Shown: in pieces, positions 51,907 to 61,539 of the stretch
How the letters are laid out: the number at the start of each line of letters is the position of its first letter
Position numbering within the stretch: position 1 is the stretch's first letter
NCBI RefSeq assembly: GCF_044962685.1
Contig: NZ_JBBKTX010000012.1
Location: 76,898-140,897 of the forward strand
Source of the DNA: Oceanobacter antarcticus
GTDB taxonomy: Bacteria > Pseudomonadota > Gammaproteobacteria > Pseudomonadales > Oceanobacteraceae
Direction: 5' to 3'
Length of the DNA: 64,000 nucleotides
The notes under the pieces: generated by a model
What the model saw: only the letters and a program-made list of their open reading frames with translations
Told to the model about the DNA's origin: nothing
The model's database searches: none
Translations under genes and position numbers: made by a program

Positions 51907-54900
51907 TTAAACCAGTCGGCGGATCAAGGCCCTCAAGGCGGCCGGGCGTATCGGCTTACGCAAAAAGTAATACCCCAGCGCCTTGGCTTCTTCGGCGACT
52001 GACTGGCGCGGGTCGGCTGAAATCAGAATGCCGGGAATCGCCTGGTCGCCAAACCGCTCGCGCAGGTACGACATGGCCTGCAGGCCGGTTTCATCGTTGT
52101 CCAGCTGATAGTCCGCCAGCATAACGGCGGGCTTGAAGGGAACCTGTCGGGTCATTTCCAGATCCTTGCAGGCGTACACATCACAGTGCCAACTGCCTAG
52201 CAGCGCCTGCATGCCGGCAAGCACTTCATCATCGTTGTCGATACAAAAGGTGGGAATGCCCTCAAAACTGGCGCTAGCGATAACGGTCTGGTCGTGATTG
52301 TCCAGCCGAGTAACGTCGGCCGGGGCGAGGGGGAGAGTCAGGCTGAAGCAGGTGCCCTTGCCAGGGATGGATCGTACGCTGACCTGGTGATCCATACGTT
52401 TGGTCATCCGGTCGACAATCGCCAGACCGAGTCCGAGGCCTTTGATATCCTGTTTACCCTCGTTCAGCCGTTTGAATTCACCAAAAATTTCCTGCAGCTT
52501 GTTGGCCGGTATACCCTGACCGGTATCCCATACCTGTACCACAATGCGGTTGTGGCGGCGCCGATAGCCCAATAATACGCTGCCATGGTGGGTATAGCGC
52601 ACCGCGTTACTGAGCAGGTTCTGTAAAATGCGGCGCAGCCAGTGAGCGTCACTGGTGACCCAGATGTCCTCACAGGGGCGTACCCTCAGTTGCAGGCCCT
52701 TGTCGGCTGCCAGCGCGGTAAATTCGTCACGCAGGGGTTTCAGCACGGTACTCAGTTGCACCGGGTGCAACACCGGTTCCATGGCACCGGCAATTTCGAC
52801 CAGTACCGATAACACATCTTCTGACGATTGTAAGGCACCTTCGAGGTGGTTCAGCAGGCCCTGTTGTTCTTCATTGAGGTGCTTCTGGCTAAGTGTTGAG
52901 GCAAACAGCTTGGCGGCGTTGAGTGGCTGCATCAAGTCGTGACTGGTGGCCGCCAGAAAGCGGGTTTTGGAGTTATTTGCTTCAATTAACTGGGAGGTTA
53001 AATCGTCCAGTTTCTGAGAACTTTTTTCTACCCGGCGCTCCAGTGAGACATTCGCTTCCTTTAACGCCTGTTCGGCCCGGCGGTGCACGGTAATATCGGT
53101 GAAGCTGGTCACAAATCCGCCGTCAGGCATTGGATGCCCCTGCATATAAATCACCACACCATTCGGTAACAGCCGTTCAAACTGGTGGGCTGATCCGGAA
53201 CTGAGGAAAACCATACGGCGGTTTACCTGCTCGGCGATGTCTCCGGTGCCGCAGAAACCACGCCCGGCATTAAACGCAATGACTTCCTGAATAGGTTTGC
53301 CGGTATGGATAAAACTGGACGGGTAATTGAATATTTCCAGGTAACGCCGGTTCCAGGCCACCAGTTTCAGATCACGGTCCACCACGCTGACGCCTTGTTG
53401 CAGGTTTTCCAGTGCCGCCTGCAGTTGTTCCCTGCTCATTGAAAAGGCCTGGCTGGCTTCGCTGGCAAGGAAGGTCAGATCGCGAATCTGGATGCGCTCG
53501 CCACCCAGCAGGGTTGAGAAAATCACCCGTGCTGATGAAGAACCAACGACCGAAGCCAGCAGTTTTTCGGCTTCCTGAATCAGGGTGCTGGTAGCGATGG
53601 CATTGTCGTACTGGATGCCGTGGCGAGATTGATAGTCGTTGAAAAAATCATCGGTTTTGCGGAAGCCGAGAATACGTTCCAGTACCACCCGCACGTCATC
53701 CACCTTGCAGTCAAAGGCGGGGGTCAGCCGATCATTCTGATTCATGGCATGGGCGCTGGTGAAATCACCGGCAAGCATTCGTTCACGTACCGAGGCATTG
53801 GTGACGACCGAGAACAGCACATAGAAAAACAGGTTGGCCAGCAAGCTGAGCATAACCCCGGTACTGAAGTCATCGAGGTTCAGGTTGCTGACCATATGCA
53901 CCAGATTATTACCTCGCATGCCGGGCAGATTCTGGGTGATAAATGGCCACATCAGGCCATAAAACCAGGCACTGGTCCCGGCGATCAAACCGGCAATTGC
54001 GCCCTGTCGATTGCCTCCCTGCCACAGCAGACCGCCGATCAGCGGCGGTGCAAACTGCGCTGCGGCGGCAAACGACAGCATCCCGATCGCCGCCAGTGAG
54101 TCGAACTCGCCGACCAGCCGATAAAACAGATAAGAGCCCAGAATCATCACCAGAATCACCAGTCGCCGCACGGTCAGCACCAGTGTCCTTACCTTGCTGG
54201 AGTGTTGCAGGTCCTCGTTGTCTTGTTGGCGGAAAAAGGCCGGCAGGATCAGTTCGTTGGAGACCATGGTACTGACGGCAATAGTCGCGACAATGATCAT
54301 GCCAGTGGCGGCACTGCCACCGCCAATAAAGGCCATAACGGCCAGGCTTTCCTGGCCGAGGGCAACGGGCAGGCTGAGGACATAGGTATCCGGGGCAAAA
54401 CCGATGTCTTGCATAAACAGGTGCCCTGTCAGGGCGATCGGCACCACAAACAGCATCATCAGAAACAGATAAAGCGGGAACAGAATACGCGCCGTACGAA
54501 TATGCTGGGACGATTCGTTTTCAATAACCGATACCTGAAACTGCCGTGGCAAGCCCAGTACGGCAAACCCTGCCAGTAAGGTTTGCAGCAGAAACGACAG
54601 ACTGATGATGTTGTTATTCAGCAATGGATGATCGGGTAACACCTGGGTGGTCAGCTCCAGCAGTTCCGACGGGTAGTCATAAAGAAAGGTCATGACCCAG
54701 ATGCCGACGGCAACAAAGGCGACCAGCTTGATCACCGACTCAAAGGCGATAGCCAGGATCATGCCGGGGTGCTGTTCACTGGCATCGATATCACGGGTAC
54801 CAAAGATAATCACAAACGAGGCCATCGCCAGGCTGATGTAAAACGCCGTATCTTCCCAGAAATGGTGCACCCCCATGACATTACGCCCGAGTGGCAGCGT

Positions 54901-55338
54901 TAACAGCTCAAAGGTGGTCGAAATGGCTTTGAGTTGCAACGCGATATAAGGCACGACGCAGAGAATGGCGACCAGGGTAACCAGTACCGCCAGGGTATGG
55001 TCGCGGCCATAGCGGGTGGCAATAAAATCGGCAATAGAAGTGATGCGCTTTTCTTTGGCAATACGGGTGATTTTGGCCAGCAAACGCCAATAAAAGAGCA
55101 AAAACAGCATGGGGCCGATGTAGATCGACAAAAAGCTCCAGCCACTGGATGCGGCCTGACCTACCGCACCATAAAACGTCCATGAGGTGCAGTACACTGC
55201 CAGAGACAAACTGTAGACCAGTCCGGTGTTATGAATCGGACGGCCTTCATGGGAGCGCCGGTCACCATACCAGGCAATCCAGAATAGCGTGGCTATATAC
55301 AGAACAGAAATAGTCACCAGTTGCCATACCGGGATCAT
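51907..55338 (-). CDS. crbS: Hybrid sensor kinase with symporter domain, CrbS-like
   Basis: A 1143-residue membrane kinase. The first ~500 residues are a sodium:solute symporter-type domain (YSLSLAVYCTSWTFYGAVG; about 13 membrane spans). Then come a PAS domain (GVSVVDRDLKLVAWNRRYLEI), HisKA with the phosphorylated His in ATSHDLMQPLNAAK, the ATPase domain (LSNAVRYTHHG, VWDTGQGIP, GLGLGLAIV) and a C-terminal receiver with Asp in VMLADYQLD. The start at 55338 (MIPVWQLVTISVLY) is chosen over a longer frame. It converges on crbR. Its ligand, possibly acetate or a related signal, is not shown by the sequence. Confidence 0.9.
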   Translation of the reverse strand: MIPVWQLVTISVLYIATLFWIAWYGDRRSHEGRPIHNTGLVYSLSLAVYCTSWTFYGAVGQAASSGWSFLSIYIGPMLFLLFYWRLLAKITRIAKEKRITSIADFIATRYGRDHTLAVLVTLVAILCVVPYIALQLKAISTTFELLTLPLGRNVMGVHHFWEDTAFYISLAMASFVIIFGTRDIDASEQHPGMILAIAFESVIKLVAFVAVGIWVMTFLYDYPSELLELTTQVLPDHPLLNNNIISLSFLLQTLLAGFAVLGLPRQFQVSVIENESSQHIRTARILFPLYLFLMMLFVVPIALTGHLFMQDIGFAPDTYVLSLPVALGQESLAVMAFIGGGSAATGMIIVATIAVSTMVSNELILPAFFRQQDNEDLQHSSKVRTLVLTVRRLVILVMILGSYLFYRLVGEFDSLAAIGMLSFAAAAQFAPPLIGGLLWQGGNRQGAIAGLIAGTSAWFYGLMWPFITQNLPGMRGNNLVHMVSNLNLDDFSTGVMLSLLANLFFYVLFSVVTNASVRERMLAGDFTSAHAMNQNDRLTPAFDCKVDDVRVVLERILGFRKTDDFFNDYQSRHGIQYDNAIATSTLIQEAEKLLASVVGSSSARVIFSTLLGGERIQIRDLTFLASEASQAFSMSREQLQAALENLQQGVSVVDRDLKLVAWNRRYLEIFNYPSSFIHTGKPIQEVIAFNAGRGFCGTGDIAEQVNRRMVFLSSGSAHQFERLLPNGVVIYMQGHPMPDGGFVTSFTDITVHRRAEQALKEANVSLERRVEKSSQKLDDLTSQLIEANNSKTRFLAATSHDLMQPLNAAKLFASTLSQKHLNEEQQGLLNHLEGALQSSEDVLSVLVEIAGAMEPVLHPVQLSTVLKPLRDEFTALAADKGLQLRVRPCEDIWVTSDAHWLRRILQNLLSNAVRYTHHGSVLLGYRRRHNRIVVQVWDTGQGIPANKLQEIFGEFKRLNEGKQDIKGLGLGLAIVDRMTKRMDHQVSVRSIPGKGTCFSLTLPLAPADVTRLDNHDQTVIASASFEGIPTFCIDNDDEVLAGMQALLGSWHCDVYACKDLEMTRQVPFKPAVMLADYQLDNDETGLQAMSYLRERFGDQAIPGILISADPRQSVAEEAKALGYYFLRKPIRPAALRALIRRLV

Positions 55339-55604
55339 AAGCACCCTTATTGTTAGAAGTGGTTGGCGTGAGTAGCAGCGCCGCATGGCGAACGGGTGAG
55401 CATACCATGTGAGCCGCACTGGTCGGTTAGCCCGCCCGTGATGGTAATACTAAGGTAGCACAGTGTCGGCATGCAGGAATCCGTCAGCCGTGGCCGGGGT
55501 GTCTGCTTTAGTCACATGGTTTGATCACGGACAATCCGCCACTATGCCAATAGCAGTAAACAGAACAACAATAACGAGCGGCTCAACCGCCGTTGGAGGC
55601 CTGT

Positions 55605-57404
55605 ATGACCATTCAGATCAACCTCAACCAGCCGCCATTTTCTTTTCTTGATGCTGATCAACTCGATTGGCTGACCAGCCGTCTTGATCTGGTGTTTTTT
55701 AATGCGGGTGCACCGATTCTGCAACAGGGTGATCAAGCTCCCGGTATCTACATTATTTACAAAGGAGTGGTGGAAGAGCGTGACCCTGAAAATGGTCAGG
55801 TATTCTCCCAATACGGCAAGGAAGACTTGTTTGACGTCCGGGCGGTACTGGAAAAGAGTTGCAAACATACCTTCGCGGCGGTGGAAGAGACGCTGTGCTA
55901 CTTGTTGCGGGCCGACGATTTTATCCAGTTGCTGGAGCAGTCGGGCGATTTTTCCGTCTATTTCAATACCGACCTCGGCACCCAGCAGTCGATGGTGGAG
56001 CGCCAGGACTCCAGCGTGTCGGAATTTATTCTGTCGCGGGTGGATGACGATGTGATTCGTCCGCCGGTGTATGTCTCGGCCCAAACCAGTCTGGCACGCG
56101 TTGCGGCGTTGATGTTCGAGAAAAAACACGATGCCCTGCTGGTTCGTAACGGCCAGGACATCGGCATTCTGACCGGCACTGATCTGATCAAGGCGACCCT
56201 GATTGGTGACAAGACCAAACAGACTCGCGCTGCCGACATCGCCCAGTTCAACCTGATCGGCGTTGAGTATGGCGAGTTTTTGTTCAGCGCCCTGCTCAAA
56301 ATGACCCAGCATAAAATCGAACGGGTGGTGGTGCGCAAGGAAGGCCAGATCGTCGGCTTGCTGGAGCTGATGGATATGCTCAGTACCTTTTCTACCCACT
56401 CGCACATCATCGCCATGCGAATCGATCAGGCCAAGTCGCTGAAAGAACTGGTCGTAGCGGCGAAGCGGGTGGAAACCCTGATCGAAACCCTGAATGGCCA
56501 AGGTGTGAAAATCACCGCACTGATGGAGCTGGTGACCACGCTCAACCGGCGGCTGATATTCAAGGCGTTCGAACTGATCTTTCCGCAACGTTTGCGCCAG
56601 TCGGTCTGTATTCTGGTGCTGGGCAGTGAGGGGCGTGGCGAGCAGATCCTCAAGACCGACCAGGACAACGCTATTATTTTGGATAACGAGCACGACCGTG
56701 AAGCGGTCTTGCCGCTGCTGCAACAATTACATCAGGCGTTGCTGGATTTTGGTTATCCGCCCTGTCCGGGTGGGGTGATGTTTATTAACGACAGCTGGAT
56801 TCATACCGTTGAAGGCTGGCAAGAGCGAGTGGATCGCTGGCTGCATTCCGGCAAGCCGGATGCAATGATGAATATGGCTATTTTTATGGATGGTGAACCG
56901 GTGTGTGGCAATCCGGAATTGTTCTGGCCGATCAAGGCCAGCTGGCAACTGGAGACCCTGCGTTCCAGTATCGTGTCGGCGCGCTTTGCCAAATCGGCGT
57001 TGCAGTTTGAAACCCCGCTGACCTTTTTGGGTAACATTCGTGAGGATCACGGCAAGATCGACATCAAGAAAGGGGCGATTTTCCCATTGGTTCACGGCGT
57101 ACGGGCGTTGGCATTCGAACATGCGATAGACGAATGCAACAGCCTCGAACGGCTGGCTATATTGACGGAAAAAGGCGTGCTGGATAGCGAGACCGCGCAG
57201 GGCTTGCGTGATGCGCTGGTGTTCTTTTTGCGGGTGCGGTTACGGCAGCAGCTGGAGAGTGAAACCCCCAATCGTGGCCTTAGCCAGCAATTGGATATCA
57301 ACCAGCTACGCAGTGTCGATCGCAACATGCTGCGCCATGCCTTGCATCGGGTGAAAAAATTCAAGCAGCAACTGGTGCAGCACTTTCATCTGGAGAACTT
57401 CTGA
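55605..57404 (+). CDS. cNMP-binding/CBS/nucleotidyltransferase protein (DUF294 family)
   Basis: A 599-residue cytoplasmic protein. The N-terminal ~130 residues are a cyclic-nucleotide-binding fold (AGAPILQQGDQAPGIYIIYKG), residues ~150-270 hold two CBS domains, and ~340-480 hold a DUF294 nucleotidyltransferase (LGSEGRGEQILKTDQDNAII), followed by the DUF294 C-terminal domain. The GSEGRGE...DQDN motif is that of GlnD/KNT-type transferases. Such proteins are often paired with a DnaQ-like exonuclease, as here. The role is unclear; acetate or nucleotide signalling near acs has been suggested for some members. Start at 55605 by GTTGGAGGCCTGT. Confidence 0.85.
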   Translation: MTIQINLNQPPFSFLDADQLDWLTSRLDLVFFNAGAPILQQGDQAPGIYIIYKGVVEERDPENGQVFSQYGKEDLFDVRAVLEKSCKHTFAAVEETLCYLLRADDFIQLLEQSGDFSVYFNTDLGTQQSMVERQDSSVSEFILSRVDDDVIRPPVYVSAQTSLARVAALMFEKKHDALLVRNGQDIGILTGTDLIKATLIGDKTKQTRAADIAQFNLIGVEYGEFLFSALLKMTQHKIERVVVRKEGQIVGLLELMDMLSTFSTHSHIIAMRIDQAKSLKELVVAAKRVETLIETLNGQGVKITALMELVTTLNRRLIFKAFELIFPQRLRQSVCILVLGSEGRGEQILKTDQDNAIILDNEHDREAVLPLLQQLHQALLDFGYPPCPGGVMFINDSWIHTVEGWQERVDRWLHSGKPDAMMNMAIFMDGEPVCGNPELFWPIKASWQLETLRSSIVSARFAKSALQFETPLTFLGNIREDHGKIDIKKGAIFPLVHGVRALAFEHAIDECNSLERLAILTEKGVLDSETAQGLRDALVFFLRVRLRQQLESETPNRGLSQQLDINQLRSVDRNMLRHALHRVKKFKQQLVQHFHLENF

Positions 57405-58024
57405 TGCTACGTCGCTGGATAGAAGAGCGTCTGCCACGGCGGATGCTGCCGGAAGGCCGCTGGTCTCATCTTGCCGATCCATATGATGGCGATGAGGTGG
57501 TGGTGCTGGATTGCGAAACCAGTGTGTTCGACAAAAAAAGAGGCGAATTACTGAGTGTCGCGGCGGTACGGGTGCGTGGTAACCAGATCCGTTTGACCGA
57601 AGCGCTGGATCTGACCATTCGCTCGGACGCCGTGACCGACCCGAAAGCGGTGCGGGTGCACTACTTGCGTCGTGAAGACCGCATGGAAGGGGTTGCGCTG
57701 GCGGAAGCGATTGAAAAGTTGCTGGATTTTATCGGCAATCGGCCAATCTGCGGGTTTTATATCGAATACGACCGCGCCATTCTGAATCGCTATATTCGTG
57801 AACTGTACAACTTCAAGCTGCCCAATCGTTTTATTGAAGTGTCGGAAATCTACGTTAAGAGCAAGCGCCGCCACCATATTCACGAAGTGCACCTGGATCT
57901 GACGTTCGAAGGGTTGGCCAGAGACCTGCAAGTGCCCATCGTCGAGCGTCATACCGCCCTGGGAGATGTGATCTCCACGGCGCTGATGTACATCAAACTC
58001 ACCGGCTTTGGTCCGCCGCGCTGA
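57404..58024 (+). CDS. DnaQ-like 3'-5' exonuclease
   Basis: A 206-residue DEDDh exonuclease. The acidic motif is VVLDCETSVF (Exo I), GFYIEYDRAILNRY (Exo II) and VERHTALGDVISTA (Exo III with the His). It resembles the epsilon subunit/PolC-type fold without the DNA polymerase-binding tail. It overlaps the DUF294-type gene by one base (TGATG), so the two are co-translated. Its 3' end overlaps the convergent dehydrogenase gene by 26 bases. Confidence 0.85.
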   Translation: MLRRWIEERLPRRMLPEGRWSHLADPYDGDEVVVLDCETSVFDKKRGELLSVAAVRVRGNQIRLTEALDLTIRSDAVTDPKAVRVHYLRREDRMEGVALAEAIEKLLDFIGNRPICGFYIEYDRAILNRYIRELYNFKLPNRFIEVSEIYVKSKRRHHIHEVHLDLTFEGLARDLQVPIVERHTALGDVISTALMYIKLTGFGPPR

Positions 58025-58931
58025 GCTGGCGGATATTGGCGGCGGTCAGCTGAACGATATTCTGGCGGGCTGGCGGACTGATCCAGGCGTTATGAGGCGT
58101 TACCATCAGATTCAGCCCGGTATTGAGCGCTTGCAGCAGCGGATGACCCGCGACGGGTGGCTCGGTTGGCAAAACATCCACCGCCAGTCCGCCCAGTTGC
58201 CCTTGTTGCAAGGCGTTCAGGGCAGCCTCTTCATCAATGATGCTGCCCCTGGCACAGTTCACCACCAAACAGCCGGGTTTGATCTGTGCCAGGTTGTCGG
58301 CATTCAGCAGGTGTCGGGTGTGCTCGGTGAGAGGGCAGTGAAAACTCAGCAGATCTGCCGTTGGCAGCAGGCTGTTAAGGGTCGGGCGGGGATCCTTTGC
58401 CTGGCCTGGACGTGCCGCAAATTCTACCTGCAGACCGAAGGCTTCAGCCAGACGTGCCACCGCACGGCCAAGTGTGCCTTCTCCGACCAGAATCAGGCGT
58501 TTGTTGGTTAACTCCAGCGTTGGATGGTTCAACAAACAAAAGAACGGACTCTGTTGCCAGGCACCAGCGGACAAATCCTGTTGATACAAGGGGAGCCGGG
58601 CGGCTAATGCCAGCAGCAGCATCAAGGTGTGTTGGGCGACCGAAGCGGTGCCGTAATTCTGGACATTCAGCACTGGCAGCTGCAGCTGCCGGGCGGCTTC
58701 GAGGTCGACGTTATTGAGCCCGGTGGCAACAATCAGAATGCCTTTTTTACCCGCCATCACCTCCGCCGGAATTCTGACCTTGTTGGTGATAATCAGCTCG
58801 GCATCCCCGATATGCTGGTGGAGTTCAGCTGGCGAAGTGGTGCCGTAAACGGTCAACTCACTCACACAATCCCGAATCGGCGTCAGATCGACATCGTTCA
58901 GCGTGTCGGCATCCAGAAATACGGCTTTCAT
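57999..58931 (-). CDS. D-2-hydroxyacid dehydrogenase
   Basis: A 310-residue NAD(P)-dependent enzyme. The catalytic Arg is in NCARGSII, the Glu in VLPTEPP and the His in TPHNAW. The nucleotide loop VGEGTLGRAVA is GxGxxG with Glu at the second position, which is atypical. Overall it resembles hydroxypyruvate/glyoxylate reductase and glycerate dehydrogenase; the exact substrate cannot be told. It starts 60 bp after the neighbouring methyltransferase gene. Confidence 0.88.
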   Translation of the reverse strand: MKAVFLDADTLNDVDLTPIRDCVSELTVYGTTSPAELHQHIGDAELIITNKVRIPAEVMAGKKGILIVATGLNNVDLEAARQLQLPVLNVQNYGTASVAQHTLMLLLALAARLPLYQQDLSAGAWQQSPFFCLLNHPTLELTNKRLILVGEGTLGRAVARLAEAFGLQVEFAARPGQAKDPRPTLNSLLPTADLLSFHCPLTEHTRHLLNADNLAQIKPGCLVVNCARGSIIDEEAALNALQQGQLGGLAVDVLPTEPPVAGHPLLQALNTGLNLMVTPHNAWISPPARQNIVQLTAANIRQLSAADQSR

Positions 58932-58991
58932 CTTTATTTCTCGTCTGAGTGGGTGTCACTCTGGCTGTTGGCCAAAGAGGGAGAGTGGTTA

Positions 58992-59723
58992 TCAACCACG
59001 GTGTAACTCGTACAGGCTCATGTTCACGGCAGCGGCCAGATTCAGCGACTCAATCTGGCCGCTGCCGTGAATAGTAAACGCCGTCACTCCCAGTGGCTCA
59101 AGCAAGGCGTGCGGTACGCCACGTGCTTCATTGCCAAACAGGTAGGCATCAAATTCAGCGAAGCGGTGAGACGACAGCGGCTCGCCGTCCATATCCAGAG
59201 TGGCGATTCTGGGGTAACGGGCCTGTAATTGATCGGGTGTTATATCCAGCTCCACCGGCACATGAAAGGTTGCTCCCATGCTGCTGCGCACTACCTTGGG
59301 ATTAAACGGATCAACACTGTCGGGGCTGAGCAGTAAACGCCAGCCGCCAAACCAGGCCAGCGTTCGCAAGATGGTGCCGAGGTTACCGGGATCTTGTACC
59401 TGGTAAAGGTATAACACCCGTTCGATACGAGCTGTCACCTGACTGACTTGTTGTACCCGCGCCAGGGTTTCCTGCATTGGCACGACCGCGACCAGCCCCT
59501 GCGGGGAGTGGGTATCCGACAGTTGCGTCATCTGACGCTCACCAATCAGCGTTTTGCGGAACCGGGTTGGCCAGTGCTCATGGGCTGCAGTGACAAACAG
59601 CTCGGCTTGCTGAATGGCAGATTTTTCCAGCTCCAGCAGCAGGTGCTCGCCTTCCACCAGATAATAGCCGGTCTCGGTACGGTATTTTTTCTGATGCAGC
59701 TTTTTGGCGAGATCAACTTTCAT
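58992..59723 (-). CDS. SpoU-family rRNA 2'-O-methyltransferase
   Basis: A 243-residue SPOUT methyltransferase. The three SpoU motifs are present: DPGNLGTILRTLAWFG, LFGNEARGVPHALLE and QIESLNLAAAVNMSLYEL. The N-terminal ~85 residues form an RNA substrate-binding domain (KYRTETGYYLVEGEHLL). It belongs to the TrmH/RlmB/TsnR branch; the target nucleotide is unknown. Confidence 0.88.
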   Translation of the reverse strand: MKVDLAKKLHQKKYRTETGYYLVEGEHLLLELEKSAIQQAELFVTAAHEHWPTRFRKTLIGERQMTQLSDTHSPQGLVAVVPMQETLARVQQVSQVTARIERVLYLYQVQDPGNLGTILRTLAWFGGWRLLLSPDSVDPFNPKVVRSSMGATFHVPVELDITPDQLQARYPRIATLDMDGEPLSSHRFAEFDAYLFGNEARGVPHALLEPLGVTAFTIHGSGQIESLNLAAAVNMSLYELHRG

Positions 59724-59926
59724 CTGGATATTCCGACGGTTATTAAGCCGGACATTGTACGGTCTGGGCTGCTGTCAGGGAATTTTCCCGGTCTGCTGTT
59801 GCCAACTCAGGTGAATTTTCCTGTCTCGTGAATTGGCCAGATTGGGGAGTTGAGACTGGTTTTGGCTTGCATGTGCTCAACTCAACCGTCAGCCTTTGAT
59901 CGGACAGCAACCGCCAAGAGGTCCTT

Positions 59927-61369
59927 ATGGCTCTTCGAAATGCCGTCCAGATGATCTGTTACCCCGACCGACTCGGGAACAGCCTGAAAGATTTGCATAC
60001 CGTTCTTAATACTCACTTCACCGACGCCATTGGTGGCGTTCATATTTTGCCGTTTTACCCGTCCAATGCCGACGCCGGTTTTTCGCCCCTGACCCACAAG
60101 GAAGTTGACCCTGTTTATGGCGACTGGGGCGACATCGAAGCAATTGCGGCGGAATACGATGTATGTGCCGATGTCACGGTGAATCATATCTCTGATGAAT
60201 CGGTAGAATTTATTGATTACCTCGCCAACGGCAAGGCATCGCCATACGCTTCGTTGTTTGTGGATGTCGATGAAATGGGGGAAATCAGTCACGACGACCT
60301 GATGAAAATCCACATTCGTAAAGAGAAAGAGCCGTTTCGGGACGTGGTATTTGCTGACGGCAGCACGGGGCGGGTGTGGTGTACCTTTACCGAACACCAG
60401 ATCGACCTGAATTACGACTCTGAGCAGACCTTTGATTATATTGCCAACACCTTCCGCTTTCTGACCGACAAGGGCGTCAAACTGTTTCGTCTGGATGCCT
60501 TTGGTTACACCACCAAGCGTATTGGTACCAGCTGCTTCCTGGTGGAGCCGGATGTGTACCAGACTCTTGACTGGTGTAATGAAGTGGCGCAGAGCCTGGG
60601 AGCAGAAATCCTGCCCGAAGTGCATGACCACTCCAGCTACCAGTACGCCATTGGCCGACGTAATATGCACCCGTATGGCTTTGCCTTGCCGCCGTTGCTG
60701 CTCTACTCGCTGTTAGATGGCAACAGTGAATACCTCAAACACTGGTTACGCATGTGTCCGCGTAATATGGTCACCGTGCTGGATACTCACGATGGTATCT
60801 GTATTCCAGATGTCGAAGGGGTCTTGCCGGATGAAAAAATCCGCATCCTGATCGACAATATCAACGACCGCTCGGCCGATCCGATTTTGCGCCGGTCGGC
60901 AGCCAATATTCACAGTGTCGGGGCGATTTACCAGCTCACCTGTACTTTTTACGATGCCCTGATGCAGAACGACGATGCCTACATTGCCGCTCGCGCCGTG
61001 CAGTTTTTCACCCCAGGTATTCCGCAGGTGTATTACGTTGGCTTGCTGGCTGGTGAAAACGATCACGAATTGATGGAGCAGACGGGCGAGTTACGTGACA
61101 TCAATCGGCATTACTACAGCATGGATGAAGTGGGTGAGGCAGTGCAAAAACCAGTGGTGCAACGGTTGCTGAAACTGATGCGCTTCCGCAATTCACATCC
61201 GGCCTTTGATGGTCACTTCGAGCTGAATTTCTCCAACAGCGCCAGCGTCGATATGGCCTGGCGTCATGGTGAGCACTACTGTCGGGCGTTTGTGGATTTG
61301 CAGTTCAATACTGCGCGTTTGAGTTACACCGATGAAGCCAGTGGTGAAATGCAGGAATTTCAGGCCTGA
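59927..61369 (+). CDS. GH13_18 sucrose/glucosylglycerate-type phosphorylase
   Basis: A 480-residue GH13 subfamily 18 phosphorylase. The nucleophile Asp lies in LFRLDAFGYTTKRIGTSCF, the acid/base Glu in ILPEVHDH, and the third Asp in VLDTHDGICIPDVEG. It acts reversibly on an alpha-glucoside plus phosphate to give alpha-glucose-1-phosphate. This subfamily includes sucrose, sucrose-6-phosphate, glucosylglycerol and glucosylglycerate phosphorylases, and the acceptor cannot be settled here; the osmolyte-type enzymes are real candidates in a marine cell. The start follows AAGAGGTCCTT. Glucose-1-phosphate would feed the glycogen pathway elsewhere in the window. Confidence 0.85.
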   Translation: MALRNAVQMICYPDRLGNSLKDLHTVLNTHFTDAIGGVHILPFYPSNADAGFSPLTHKEVDPVYGDWGDIEAIAAEYDVCADVTVNHISDESVEFIDYLANGKASPYASLFVDVDEMGEISHDDLMKIHIRKEKEPFRDVVFADGSTGRVWCTFTEHQIDLNYDSEQTFDYIANTFRFLTDKGVKLFRLDAFGYTTKRIGTSCFLVEPDVYQTLDWCNEVAQSLGAEILPEVHDHSSYQYAIGRRNMHPYGFALPPLLLYSLLDGNSEYLKHWLRMCPRNMVTVLDTHDGICIPDVEGVLPDEKIRILIDNINDRSADPILRRSAANIHSVGAIYQLTCTFYDALMQNDDAYIAARAVQFFTPGIPQVYYVGLLAGENDHELMEQTGELRDINRHYYSMDEVGEAVQKPVVQRLLKLMRFRNSHPAFDGHFELNFSNSASVDMAWRHGEHYCRAFVDLQFNTARLSYTDEASGEMQEFQA

Positions 61370-61394
61370 TCCAGAACTGACCTTCTCCCGGCTT

Positions 61395-61409
61395 CCCCTT
61401 ATCAAGGGG
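61395..61409 (+). repeat. G/C-rich intergenic hairpin
   Basis: CCCCTT and AAGGGG flank a three-base loop within a stretch of about 45 bp that reads CTTCTCCCGGC..GGGCCGGGGTGGGG. This kind of CTCCCC-GGGGAG element is a common dispersed intergenic repeat in proteobacteria. Only one copy is in the window. The remainder of 61410-61539 shows no gene. Confidence 0.5.
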
Positions 61410-61539
61410 AGGGCCGGGGTGGGGTTGCAGGGCCTGTTCTGAAAAATGCGAATCACCATCCAGCTCAATCACCAGTTTCCACTCAGAGCGCTAAAAATAG
61501 ACAATGTAATGGCCAATGCCATGCAGCTGCCGAAACCTG

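Noticed and set aside
55542..56726. 394-codon frame antisense to the CBS/nucleotidyltransferase gene
   Set aside because: The plus-strand gene has clear domains; the antisense frame is His/Gln-rich shadow sequence. Similar long shadows oppose modC, acs and nifK.
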